Source of the DNA: Macrococcus bovicus | GTDB lineage: Bacteria; Bacillota; Bacilli; Staphylococcales; Staphylococcaceae | Assembly (NCBI RefSeq): GCF_004359575.1 | Contig: NZ_SCWF01000002.1 | Span: 1-64,000, forward strand | Length of the DNA stretch: 64,000 nucleotides | Direction: 5' to 3' | Part shown: positions 25,962 through 33,809 of the stretch, piece after piece | Position numbering within the stretch: position 1 is the stretch's first letter | Layout of the letters: every line of letters starts with the position of its first letter | Position numbers and translations under genes: made by a program | Notes under the pieces: model-generated | Database searches by the model: none | What the model was told of the DNA's origin: nothing | Seen by the model: the letters and a program-made list of their open reading frames with translations, nothing else

Positions 25962-26433
25962 ACTGTGCTTCCCGTCTGATGATAGCGGTGTACTGCCAGA
26001 ATATTTTCATCTGTCTGATGTTCCAGTGGTTCATCCCCAGCGAGTAGCCGGATGGGTTGAATATCTTGACGTCTGACACTTCGAGCGCTGCTGCCAGCAT
26101 ATACTGATAATAGACATCCAGCTGCTGAAAAGAGGGACTTAACTGACCGTTCTCAAAGATAAAATCAAACGGAACTTCATAATCAAAGATATCAATCACG
26201 TTAAAGATTTCAGGAATCGCGATCAGATAGCAGGCGCCGTCGATAAGCGGACTGTCATCTGCCTGATGATAGTAGACTCTGAGTGACTCATAGTTCTGGC
26301 GATGAAATTCATCGATAAAATAGAACTGCTCGCGCATGTAGGACAGATCACCGGCATGAACGATCTGCTCCTCGAGTTTATCGAACATCTTATTGATATG
26401 TTCATATTTCTCATATGTTTTACGTCGTGACAT
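25960..26433 (-). CDS. DUF2538-family protein
   Basis: This 157-residue soluble protein of unknown function is rich in aromatic residues (FYFIDEFHRQNYESLRVYYH, VYYQYMLAAALEVSDV). A homologue accompanies an LCP-family gene near atl in S. aureus, as here. AAAGGATGG precedes the ATG, and it begins 14 bases after the LCP stop, so the two form one transcript. No catalytic motif is apparent. Confidence 0.75.
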   Translation of the reverse strand: MSRRKTYEKYEHINKMFDKLEEQIVHAGDLSYMREQFYFIDEFHRQNYESLRVYYHQADDSPLIDGACYLIAIPEIFNVIDIFDYEVPFDFIFENGQLSPSFQQLDVYYQYMLAAALEVSDVKIFNPSGYSLGMNHWNIRQMKIFWQYTAIIRREAQ

Positions 26434-26447
26434 CTAACCATCCTTTC

Positions 26448-27740
26448 TTAGTATGATTGAGCTGATGAATAGTCTGGGCTGAAATGAGTGTCTTCAGTTG
26501 CCGGTGGATACTGCTGCACCGGTTCAGTCGTTGCGACTTCAGTGGTCGGCGTATACTGCTGCACCGGTTCAGTCGTTATGACTTCAGTGGTCGGCATCTC
26601 TGTTGCCGGTGCTTCGGTCTGAGGCACAGGTGCCTCAGTAGTCACTTTGTCATGTTGCGTTTTTTCAGAGCTGGTTTTAGTATGCTTACTGACCTTCACT
26701 TGATAGGCTTCATCAATCTTGCTGATTTTCATCGGTTCCAGTGGAATGAGGTCACCATACAGCTGGATGACTTTATAGCTCAGCAGGTCTTTGCGTGACT
26801 TAGCGGGTAGTCCCAGGTCCTGACGCAGAAGACTAGCTGTCTTCGCGACATTGGAGAAGTCTGGGTTGAAATAATAAACACCGTTGTACATATAGTCTGT
26901 CCCTTTTAGCTGCGCACGTTTGAACTTGACGTTGTCTTTAGAATAGGTCGTAGCGAGGGAGGTGATATCATTAAATGATAAATTATGCTTGGCGTTATTG
27001 CCGACGATGTTGACCAGTTCATCTATCTTGTCGAGCGAATCTGTCTGCTTGGCCTTTTTAATGATCGCTTCAATCATCTCGGCCTGACGTTTACCGCGGC
27101 CGAGGTCCGTATCGACGTGGCGGCTGCGCACGAGTGCAAGCGCCTGGTCACCATTGATTTTCTGATAGCCTTTTTTGACTTTAATACGACCGATGTCATT
27201 CTTAGTCGGTTCATCTATATCAAATGGTACATTGAAGTTGATACCGCCGAGCTGGTCGATGATATCGACAAAGGCCTGCATGTTGATACGCGCATAATAA
27301 TCGACCGGCACATCGAAAAGGGTCTCAACTGCCTGCATGGAGGACTCAGGGCCGCCGTCCGCATGTGCGTGCGTGATTTTATCATAATAGCCGACCGATG
27401 GAATATAGCTTAATGTATCGCGCGGAATACTGACGAGACGGATCTGCTGTTTGTCCCGGTTGAATGTCCCTAGAATCATTGCATCTGTTCTTGCTTTATC
27501 AACCGACTGACCATCCCGGCGACGCGTCAGACTGTCATCAATACCGAGGAAGAGAATAGAGACATGGTTCATGGCTGGATTGACAGCACCGTCTCTTAAT
27601 GAAGATTGGATTGTATTATCGGTGTAAGACTTATCGACTGCATTTTTAGTCTGAAAATAGAGAAAAGCTGCGTACGTAGAAGGCGCTATAATCAGACACA
27701 GGCTAAGGAGAATCAGAAGTATTTTCATGGGTTTTTTCAT
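26448..27740 (-). CDS. LytR-CpsA-Psr (LCP) family cell-wall glycopolymer ligase
   Basis: LCP enzymes move teichoic acid or capsule from undecaprenyl phosphate to peptidoglycan. The 430-residue protein has an N-terminal membrane helix at about 5-27. The LCP core contains the family arginines and aspartates (FLGIDDS, KARTDAMILGTF, VSIPRDTLSYIP, DQALALVRSRH). The last 80 residues form a Thr/Glu/Gln-rich tail with a 15-residue repeat. It is similar in place and form to S. aureus SA0908. It is divergent from the glycopolymer locus at 27994, a suggestive but unproven partnership. Confidence 0.9.
   Translation of the reverse strand: MKKPMKILLILLSLCLIIAPSTYAAFLYFQTKNAVDKSYTDNTIQSSLRDGAVNPAMNHVSILFLGIDDSLTRRRDGQSVDKARTDAMILGTFNRDKQQIRLVSIPRDTLSYIPSVGYYDKITHAHADGGPESSMQAVETLFDVPVDYYARINMQAFVDIIDQLGGINFNVPFDIDEPTKNDIGRIKVKKGYQKINGDQALALVRSRHVDTDLGRGKRQAEMIEAIIKKAKQTDSLDKIDELVNIVGNNAKHNLSFNDITSLATTYSKDNVKFKRAQLKGTDYMYNGVYYFNPDFSNVAKTASLLRQDLGLPAKSRKDLLSYKVIQLYGDLIPLEPMKISKIDEAYQVKVSKHTKTSSEKTQHDKVTTEAPVPQTEAPATEMPTTEVITTEPVQQYTPTTEVATTEPVQQYPPATEDTHFSPDYSSAQSY
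26500..26595 (-). repeat. 45-bp repeat in the LCP tail
   Basis: Two near-identical copies with a 45-base period (first bases at about 26508 and 26553) encode PTTEV(A/I)TTEPVQQY-type units of 15 residues. A partial third unit follows at the C-terminus. It resembles the Thr-Glu-Pro repeats of the Atl propeptide in composition. Confidence 0.75.
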
Positions 27741-27888
27741 TATTTGTCACCTATCTTCTTCTATTTAAACTACACAATTATACTCGATACCTATGAAGAC
27801 GACAACTTTTTTATCTTATTACACCTGATAACCTTATGATTTGAAAAGGCTGCTGAAATAGGTTACCTTATCTGTGATTCACTATATC

Positions 27889-27917
27889 TTGATTCTTTAA
27901 TCAGGATTGATTATAAT
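27889..27917 (+). promoter_or_regulatory. Promoter of the glycopolymer locus
   Basis: TTGATT at 27889-27894 and TATAAT at 27912-27917 are separated by exactly 17 bases. The start point would fall near 27924, leaving an untranslated leader of about 70 bases before the TTG start at 27994. Confidence 0.7.
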
Positions 27918-27933
27918 TATAATGTTTATAATG

Positions 27934-27963
27934 GATATCAAGCGGCTGACAAACGCTGATATC
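27934..27963 (+). promoter_or_regulatory. Inverted repeat in the leader of the UDP-ManNAc dehydrogenase gene
   Basis: GATATCA-A-GCG (27934-27944) and CGCTGATATC (27954-27963) pair over ten bases with one bulged A. It lies about 10-40 bases after the predicted start point. It could be a repressor operator or an RNA stem in the leader; it has no T run. Confidence 0.55.
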
Positions 27964-27993
27964 ACTACTAACTCTATTGAAGGCGGGATTATT

Positions 27994-29250
27994 TTGAAAT
28001 TAACAACAGTAGGACTTGGCTATATCGGTTTACCGACCTCTATTATGTTCGCAAAGCATGGTGTAGACGTTGTCGGTGTTGACATCAATCAGAAAGCTGT
28101 TGATTCACTGAACAGCGGGAAAATTCATATCGAAGAGCCGGGCCTTCAAGAAGCATTTGAAGAAGTCATCGCAAGCGGTAAATTCAAGGCGACGACTCAA
28201 CCTGAACCTGCTGACTGCTTTATCATTGCCGTACCAACCCCTAACAACGCAGATCAGTTCAAGTCATGTGACATCTCAATGGTCATGACAGCAGTTGAAT
28301 CTGTGCTGCCACTTATCGAAAAAGGCAATGTCATCATTGTTGAATCAACGATTGCACCACGTACAATGGATGACTTCGTTAAGCCACTTGTGGAATCTAA
28401 AGGCTTCACTATCGGCGAAGATGTCTTCCTCGTGCACTGTCCTGAGCGTGTGTTACCTGGACAGATCATGCATGAACTGATTCACAACAACCGTATCATC
28501 GGTGGTGTGACTCAGAACTGTATCGAAGCAGGTAAGAAAGTCTATGGCACGTTCGTTCAAGGTGAAATGATTGAAACAGATGCGAAGACAGCTGAGATGA
28601 GTAAATTGATGGAAAACACCTACCGTGACGTCAATATCGCCCTTGCCAATGAACTGGCAAAAGTTTGTAACCAGCTGGATATCAATGCGCTTGATGTCAT
28701 CGAGATGGCGAACAAACACCCACGTGTCAACTTACACCAGCCAGGCCCAGGTGTCGGCGGTCACTGTCTCGCGGTCGATCCTTACTTTATCATTGCTAAA
28801 GACCCGATCAACACAGATATCATCCAAGTCGGCCGTAAGATCAACAACCAGATGCCGCACTATGTGGTGAACAAAGCGAAAGAAATCTTAAAAGCAGTAG
28901 ACGGCAAGAAACTGACTGTCTTCGGCCTGACGTACAAAGGGGACGTTGACGATATCCGTGAATCTCCGGCATTCGATATTTACGAGATGCTGAAAGATCT
29001 GGACTATGAGGTTGTGGCATACGACCCACACGTTGACCTGGATTTCGTTGAAAAAGATATTAAAGCAGCTGTAAAAGACAGCTCGCTCGTGCTGGTCTTA
29101 AGCGATCATTCAGAATTCAAACAGTTAACAGACGCTGACTTCGAAGGTATGAAAGATCAACTGATTTTCGATACGAAGAACGTCGTGAAATCAGACTTCG
29201 AAACGACGAAGTATTACAACTTCGGTAACCTTTACACTTTCAACCAATAA
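27994..29250 (+). CDS. wecC: UDP-N-acetyl-D-mannosamine dehydrogenase (WecC-like)
   Basis: The enzyme oxidises UDP-ManNAc twice with NAD to UDP-ManNAcA. The Rossmann motif GLGYIGLP lies at the N-terminus, the catalytic Cys258 sits in PGPGVGGHC, and the C-terminal UDP-binding domain has FGLTYKGDVDDIRESP. The PGVGGHCLAVDPYF form favours ManNAc over glucose as substrate. I start at TTG 27994, after AAGGCGGG, because the longer frame runs through the promoter and hairpin. The 2-epimerase that would make UDP-ManNAc is not in the window. It is the first gene of the TagG/TagH locus. Confidence 0.85.
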   Translation: MKLTTVGLGYIGLPTSIMFAKHGVDVVGVDINQKAVDSLNSGKIHIEEPGLQEAFEEVIASGKFKATTQPEPADCFIIAVPTPNNADQFKSCDISMVMTAVESVLPLIEKGNVIIVESTIAPRTMDDFVKPLVESKGFTIGEDVFLVHCPERVLPGQIMHELIHNNRIIGGVTQNCIEAGKKVYGTFVQGEMIETDAKTAEMSKLMENTYRDVNIALANELAKVCNQLDINALDVIEMANKHPRVNLHQPGPGVGGHCLAVDPYFIIAKDPINTDIIQVGRKINNQMPHYVVNKAKEILKAVDGKKLTVFGLTYKGDVDDIRESPAFDIYEMLKDLDYEVVAYDPHVDLDFVEKDIKAAVKDSSLVLVLSDHSEFKQLTDADFEGMKDQLIFDTKNVVKSDFETTKYYNFGNLYTFNQ

Positions 29251-29269
29251 TCAACAATATAAATTAGAG

Positions 29270-29332
29270 GTGAAACATTAGCGCCAAATGGATAATGCTT
29301 AAATAATCCTGGAGTTAATGTTTCACTTTTTT
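29270..29332 (+). terminator. Terminator or attenuator between wecC-like gene and tagG-like gene
   Basis: GTGAAACATTA (29270-29280) pairs perfectly with TAATGTTTCAC (29316-29326), directly followed by six T residues. The 35-base loop contains a further short GGAT/ATCC pairing. The structure ends two to eight bases before the ribosome site of the exporter gene, so most transcripts may stop here unless read through. Confidence 0.75.
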
Positions 29333-29344
29333 ATAGGAGTGCCT

Positions 29345-30154
29345 ATGAAAGACTTAATTCAATTATTCAAGGAACAGTTCTCACATCTTGAACTGATCTA
29401 TAAACTGGCGATCTTTAATGTTAAAAGTGAATATTCAAACCATTATCTAGGAATCTTCTGGAACATTCTGCAGCCTGCCCTGCAGGTCGGTCTGTACTAT
29501 CTTGTATTTGGACTGGGCCTGCGGAGTACACGTGCTGATATAGACGGCATTCCCTTTATCATTCATCTGATCAGCGGCTTATTTCCCTGGCTGTTCATCT
29601 CACAGTCCATCAATCGCGGATCCAATGCGATTTTCTCTAAGCTGAGCATCGTGACGAAGATGAAGTTCCCGTCAAGTACGCTCCTGTCCATCACGTTTGT
29701 CAACTCATTGATCAATCTGCTGATTACGACAGCGTTCCTATTTGTGGTCTCGCTGTATCATCATTATGTACCCGGCTGGCATTACTTGATTTTCATCTAC
29801 TTCATTATCGCAAGCTATGCCTTTATTTTCGGACTGTCACTCATCATGAGTACACTCACTGTATTAGTGCGGGATACCCGTAATCTGCTGCAGAACTTTC
29901 TCCGGATGTGCTTCTTCCTGACACCTGTTTTCTGGTCTATCGAGAACTCAACCCCTGTCATGAAGCATATAACAGGTCTTAATCCATTCACTTATCTGGT
30001 CGGTGTCTATCGCAGTGCCTTCACGCATGCGGGCGGAGGCTTATACGGCGCATGGCATGACCATCTTTATTTCTGGGCGCTCAGTCTGCTGCTGCTTTTC
30101 ATCGGGGCGAAGATCCACTTTAAGTTCAGAAACAGATTGGTCGATTATTTATAA
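29345..30154 (+). CDS. tagG: TagG-type ABC polysaccharide/teichoic acid exporter permease
   Basis: This 269-residue ABC-2 permease has about six membrane helices and the family start YLGIFWNILQPALQVGLYYLVF. It forms the channel for export of a lipid-linked polymer, with the TagH-like ATPase at 36872. TAGGAG places the start at ATG 29345. The permease and ATPase genes are separated by four biosynthetic genes, whereas tagG and tagH usually lie close together. Confidence 0.85.
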   Translation: MKDLIQLFKEQFSHLELIYKLAIFNVKSEYSNHYLGIFWNILQPALQVGLYYLVFGLGLRSTRADIDGIPFIIHLISGLFPWLFISQSINRGSNAIFSKLSIVTKMKFPSSTLLSITFVNSLINLLITTAFLFVVSLYHHYVPGWHYLIFIYFIIASYAFIFGLSLIMSTLTVLVRDTRNLLQNFLRMCFFLTPVFWSIENSTPVMKHITGLNPFTYLVGVYRSAFTHAGGGLYGAWHDHLYFWALSLLLLFIGAKIHFKFRNRLVDYL

Positions 30155-30172
30155 ATTATTATGAGGTGAACT

Positions 30173-31105
30173 ATGAACACGGAATTTATTAATGATAATT
30201 TTCAGTTCGTTGAATATATTCTCGTCAATGAGCCAGCTGAAAATGAGATTTTTCTAGACAAGGAAATGACCGAGGCAATCGGCAGTGTGAAAGACTACAA
30301 CAACAAGATCGTCAAAGTCGTTTCTCATGATTTCAATGAGGATCAGAAGATGGTGCTTGTAGAATATAAGAATGTGCTCGTCGGCTGGTTTGAACTTGTC
30401 GCTTCTATTCCGCTCTTTAATAAGAAGAACGAGAAAATTGAAGTGAAATATGAGGATTTCTATTCGCCGGAGCTCAACAGCCTGATCAACAAGAATGGCG
30501 ACTACAACTTATATTTCCAGCGGTATCAGGTATTCAGCCGCTTCTTTGCCTATCATAATGGCCAGCTGCTGGAAGCAATCTTCAGAAAGAATACGTTTGT
30601 GGCCTTCGCGCCGTCAGAAGTCATCGACCGGATAGAAGATGTGGAGGTATATACACAGCTGAAGCATGATCAGACAGAACTCTATGCGACGTCTAAGATG
30701 GACGAGAAAATTCTCATGAACCAGCTGGACCGCGAAGAGGAAGTCTTTGTCCAGGCGGTCTTTCCGCGTCTGAAGCGGGCACGGATCAAGCAGGGTGCTG
30801 TCGCAGGCTGGGTGTCAACGGATGACCTGGACGGCTTTGAGACAGTGACGCCGGCAGAACAGGACTTCAGTGAGCAGGCCATCATCGCTCAGCACAAGGA
30901 CATGATCTATAGCAATGAACAAGCTACAGTCAAGAACATCATGATGAAACTGCTGAATGAAAATATTGCACTTGAGAAGAAACTGCTCAAGCAGAAAGAA
31001 CTGACTAAAAATGTGACGAAACGTTACGCTAATCTGCGCAGTTCTAAACTGGGTAAGCTGCAGCTTGTGATCTGGGAACGACGTTCAAAGCGAGGTAGAA
31101 AATAA
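30173..31105 (+). CDS. SH3/GW-like domain protein of the glycopolymer locus
   Basis: This 310-residue protein has no assigned function. It shows three modules that look like bacterial SH3/GW units, marked by NVLVGWFEL (about 75), TFVAFAPSEVI (about 142) and AVAGWVSTDDLDG (about 210). A coiled-coil-prone tail follows, ending SKLGKLQ and basic residues, a tail also seen on polymer glycosyltransferases. It has no signal peptide or membrane helix, so a cytoplasmic location is predicted. That is odd for GW-like modules. GAGGTG precedes the ATG, and the end overlaps the next gene by one base. Confidence 0.6.
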   Translation: MNTEFINDNFQFVEYILVNEPAENEIFLDKEMTEAIGSVKDYNNKIVKVVSHDFNEDQKMVLVEYKNVLVGWFELVASIPLFNKKNEKIEVKYEDFYSPELNSLINKNGDYNLYFQRYQVFSRFFAYHNGQLLEAIFRKNTFVAFAPSEVIDRIEDVEVYTQLKHDQTELYATSKMDEKILMNQLDREEEVFVQAVFPRLKRARIKQGAVAGWVSTDDLDGFETVTPAEQDFSEQAIIAQHKDMIYSNEQATVKNIMMKLLNENIALEKKLLKQKELTKNVTKRYANLRSSKLGKLQLVIWERRSKRGRK

Positions 31106-33801
31106 TGGTGTTTAGTAGAGAACATAATTTTCAGGACAAAATTGTCAAACGAATCCTGAATCCTGATGAAGTGTCAGAAACGACAGAAGAACAAAGTGCG
31201 AAGAATGTAAGTGAGGCGACGCCCGTCAGCTTCGATGTGCTGGAAACAGAACGTAAGATAGAGCGTTACCAGCAGTATCAGGATGTGCTGTCCCGTGATT
31301 ATCACCTGGCGTTATCTCTGCTCGGTAATATGAAGGAGAATGAATCCTTTGTTGATTTCCTGGAGAAATGGCAGCGGGAAGGGAAGACCGATTTCTTCAG
31401 TAAGCTGGAACCTTACCTGGCGACATTACCGGAATCTAACGGCAGCCGCGTCTTCAACAAGATCAACAAACGCGTCGGTATCATCTGTGATGAGTTCCTT
31501 TATAACAGTTATAAAGATGTGGTGGACCTTGTCTATATCCCGCATGACTATGAAGAGATCGATCTTAACTTTGATTTTGTGATTATCGCGACCGCCTGGA
31601 CAGGTATCGACAAAAGCTGGTCCGGCCTTGCCTCATTGAACGGTGCGGTCAGACGTCACGCGATTGAGCTGATTGCGCTCCTCAGAGCGAAACAGATTCC
31701 TGTCATCTTCTATTCCAAAGAAGACCCGGTGAACTATGATGTCTTTAAAGATTTAGCGACATATTGTGATTATATCTATACGTCAGCCATCGAAATAGAA
31801 GATGCTTACCGTGAGTATACAGGCAATGACAAAGTCAGCACCCTGTCATTCGGTATCAACCCGCATTATCATAATCCGGTCGGTACACGGACGGACTTAA
31901 GCCGTCGCTACAAGGATGAAGTCATCTTTGCCGGCAGCTGGATGGTCCGCTACCCGCAGCGTAATAAAGAAGCGGCGCGTATCTTTGATGCCATCATCAA
32001 GAACGATACGGAACTGACCATCATTGACCGTAACCTGGAACTGCAGCGTTCCCGCTATTACTTCCCGCTGCGTTATATCCCGAATGTGACCGGACCGCTC
32101 AGTCACGAGAATCTGCAGAAGATCCACAAGATCTTCCGCTGGGCGATCAATGTCAACTCAGTGAAATATTCTGATACGATGTTCGCGAACCGTATCTATG
32201 AACTGCAGGCCTTCGGTAATCTGCTCCTGTCCAACTACTCAGTCGGCGTCAATAACAAGTTCCCGAATGTCTTTATCCTGAACCATCAGTCAGACTTCAG
32301 AACAATCTTCAACAATTTATCAGAGGATGACCTGAAGTCCATCCAGGCCAAAGGTATCCGGAGTGTCATGAGAAGTGAAACAACGTATCATCGTATACTG
32401 CAGATCATGCACGACATCGGTATCGACTATACAGATACCTTTGAACATGCGATCTATGTCGTTGTCCCTGAGATCACAGCAAGCATCCAGCAGCAGTTTG
32501 ACGCGCAAAGTTACGGCAATAAACACCTGATGACCGAGCGTGACTTTAACGCAGCCGGTCTGACAGAAGGTTTCGTGACTTACTTCAAGGATCCTTACTA
32601 CTACGAAGAATATTATCTGGAAGATCTGTATAGTGCTTTCAAATATACAGACGTGGACTTTGTCACTAAGTCAGCGGATGAGTCAGAGCATCATAACTAC
32701 ACATCTAGCCAGTATGATGGCTTGACTTTATATGATATCAGCACGATGAAGCAGGCCGACCTGACAGGGTATGCACTGGACCGTGTTGAAGTGACGACAC
32801 CACAGGCCCTTGCAGCTATCCCGGTCAATCGCAGCAAGAAGCTCAGCGTCATCATTCCAATTCATAATAACGGGACTTATCTTGAAGATAAATGTATGGC
32901 GTCACTGAAACGTTCCAGCATGTATGATGAGATGGAGATCATCTTCGTCAATGACGGCAGTACAGACGAACTGACAATTCAGATCATCAATCGTCTGCGC
33001 AGACAGAATCCATCCATCGTCTACTATGAATTTGACAGCGGCAGCGGCAGTGCGTCTCGTCCTCGGAATAAAGGGGCTGAACTGGCCTCAACAGATTTCA
33101 TCACTTATCTGGATCCGGACAATGAAGCGATCGGGGACGGCTACAAGTATCTCTATGATAAGCTGCAGGACAACCCTGACCTTGATATGGTGGTCGGTAA
33201 CATCCTGAAAGAAGATAACAAGAAACGCTCTGAGTTCAACTTCTATGTCACAGGGACGAAGTACAATAACGGTGAAGCACTGATCACGGATCCACATGAC
33301 TTTATGGAACGCTGCGGTTTACGTGCACAGAGTATCCAGGCGCTGGTGGTCAAATCAGACATCATCAAGAAGAATAACCTGCGCATGGTTGAAGGTGCAG
33401 CCGGTCAGGATACGATGTTCTTCCAGGAACTCGTCCTGAACTCAAGACAGGTGCTACTAGTGAAAGAGTATATCCATATGTACTACGCGGCAGTATCCGG
33501 TTCTGTGACCAATACCATCTCCAAGAAGTTCTTTGACAAATACTATAAGCTCGAAACAGAACGTATTCCGTTCCTGCTGAAGAACAAGCTGATGGATACG
33601 TATATGGAAAAACGCTTCAACTTCTACGTCAAAGGCTGGTACATCGTCAGACTCGACCGTATCAACCCTGAGGAACGTGCTGAAGCTATCACACGTTTCC
33701 TGGATATCTACAGTCTGTATGATGAGTATGACCGCCCTGAAGATAAAGATTTAAATGATGTCATCAAGAGTCTGAAAGAAGAAGTCAATTATCATAAGTA
33801 G
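31105..33801 (+). CDS. Large two-domain glycosyltransferase (CgeB-like plus GT2)
   Basis: The 898-residue protein joins two enzymes. Residues about 115-460 resemble CgeB-type family-1 glycosyltransferases (RVGIICDEFLYNSY, FGINPHYHNP, EVIFAGSWMVRYPQR, LQAFGNLLLSNYSVG). Residues about 570-800 are a GT2 domain with KLSVIIPIHNN, VNDGSTDE and a YLDPDNE metal-site motif. Such fusions elongate teichoic or teichuronic acid-like polymers by two linkages. It is soluble and starts at ATG 31105, overlapping its neighbour by one base. Donor sugars cannot be read from sequence. Confidence 0.8.
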   Translation: MVFSREHNFQDKIVKRILNPDEVSETTEEQSAKNVSEATPVSFDVLETERKIERYQQYQDVLSRDYHLALSLLGNMKENESFVDFLEKWQREGKTDFFSKLEPYLATLPESNGSRVFNKINKRVGIICDEFLYNSYKDVVDLVYIPHDYEEIDLNFDFVIIATAWTGIDKSWSGLASLNGAVRRHAIELIALLRAKQIPVIFYSKEDPVNYDVFKDLATYCDYIYTSAIEIEDAYREYTGNDKVSTLSFGINPHYHNPVGTRTDLSRRYKDEVIFAGSWMVRYPQRNKEAARIFDAIIKNDTELTIIDRNLELQRSRYYFPLRYIPNVTGPLSHENLQKIHKIFRWAINVNSVKYSDTMFANRIYELQAFGNLLLSNYSVGVNNKFPNVFILNHQSDFRTIFNNLSEDDLKSIQAKGIRSVMRSETTYHRILQIMHDIGIDYTDTFEHAIYVVVPEITASIQQQFDAQSYGNKHLMTERDFNAAGLTEGFVTYFKDPYYYEEYYLEDLYSAFKYTDVDFVTKSADESEHHNYTSSQYDGLTLYDISTMKQADLTGYALDRVEVTTPQALAAIPVNRSKKLSVIIPIHNNGTYLEDKCMASLKRSSMYDEMEIIFVNDGSTDELTIQIINRLRRQNPSIVYYEFDSGSGSASRPRNKGAELASTDFITYLDPDNEAIGDGYKYLYDKLQDNPDLDMVVGNILKEDNKKRSEFNFYVTGTKYNNGEALITDPHDFMERCGLRAQSIQALVVKSDIIKKNNLRMVEGAAGQDTMFFQELVLNSRQVLLVKEYIHMYYAAVSGSVTNTISKKFFDKYYKLETERIPFLLKNKLMDTYMEKRFNFYVKGWYIVRLDRINPEERAEAITRFLDIYSLYDEYDRPEDKDLNDVIKSLKEEVNYHK

Positions 33802-33809
33802 GTGAAAAT

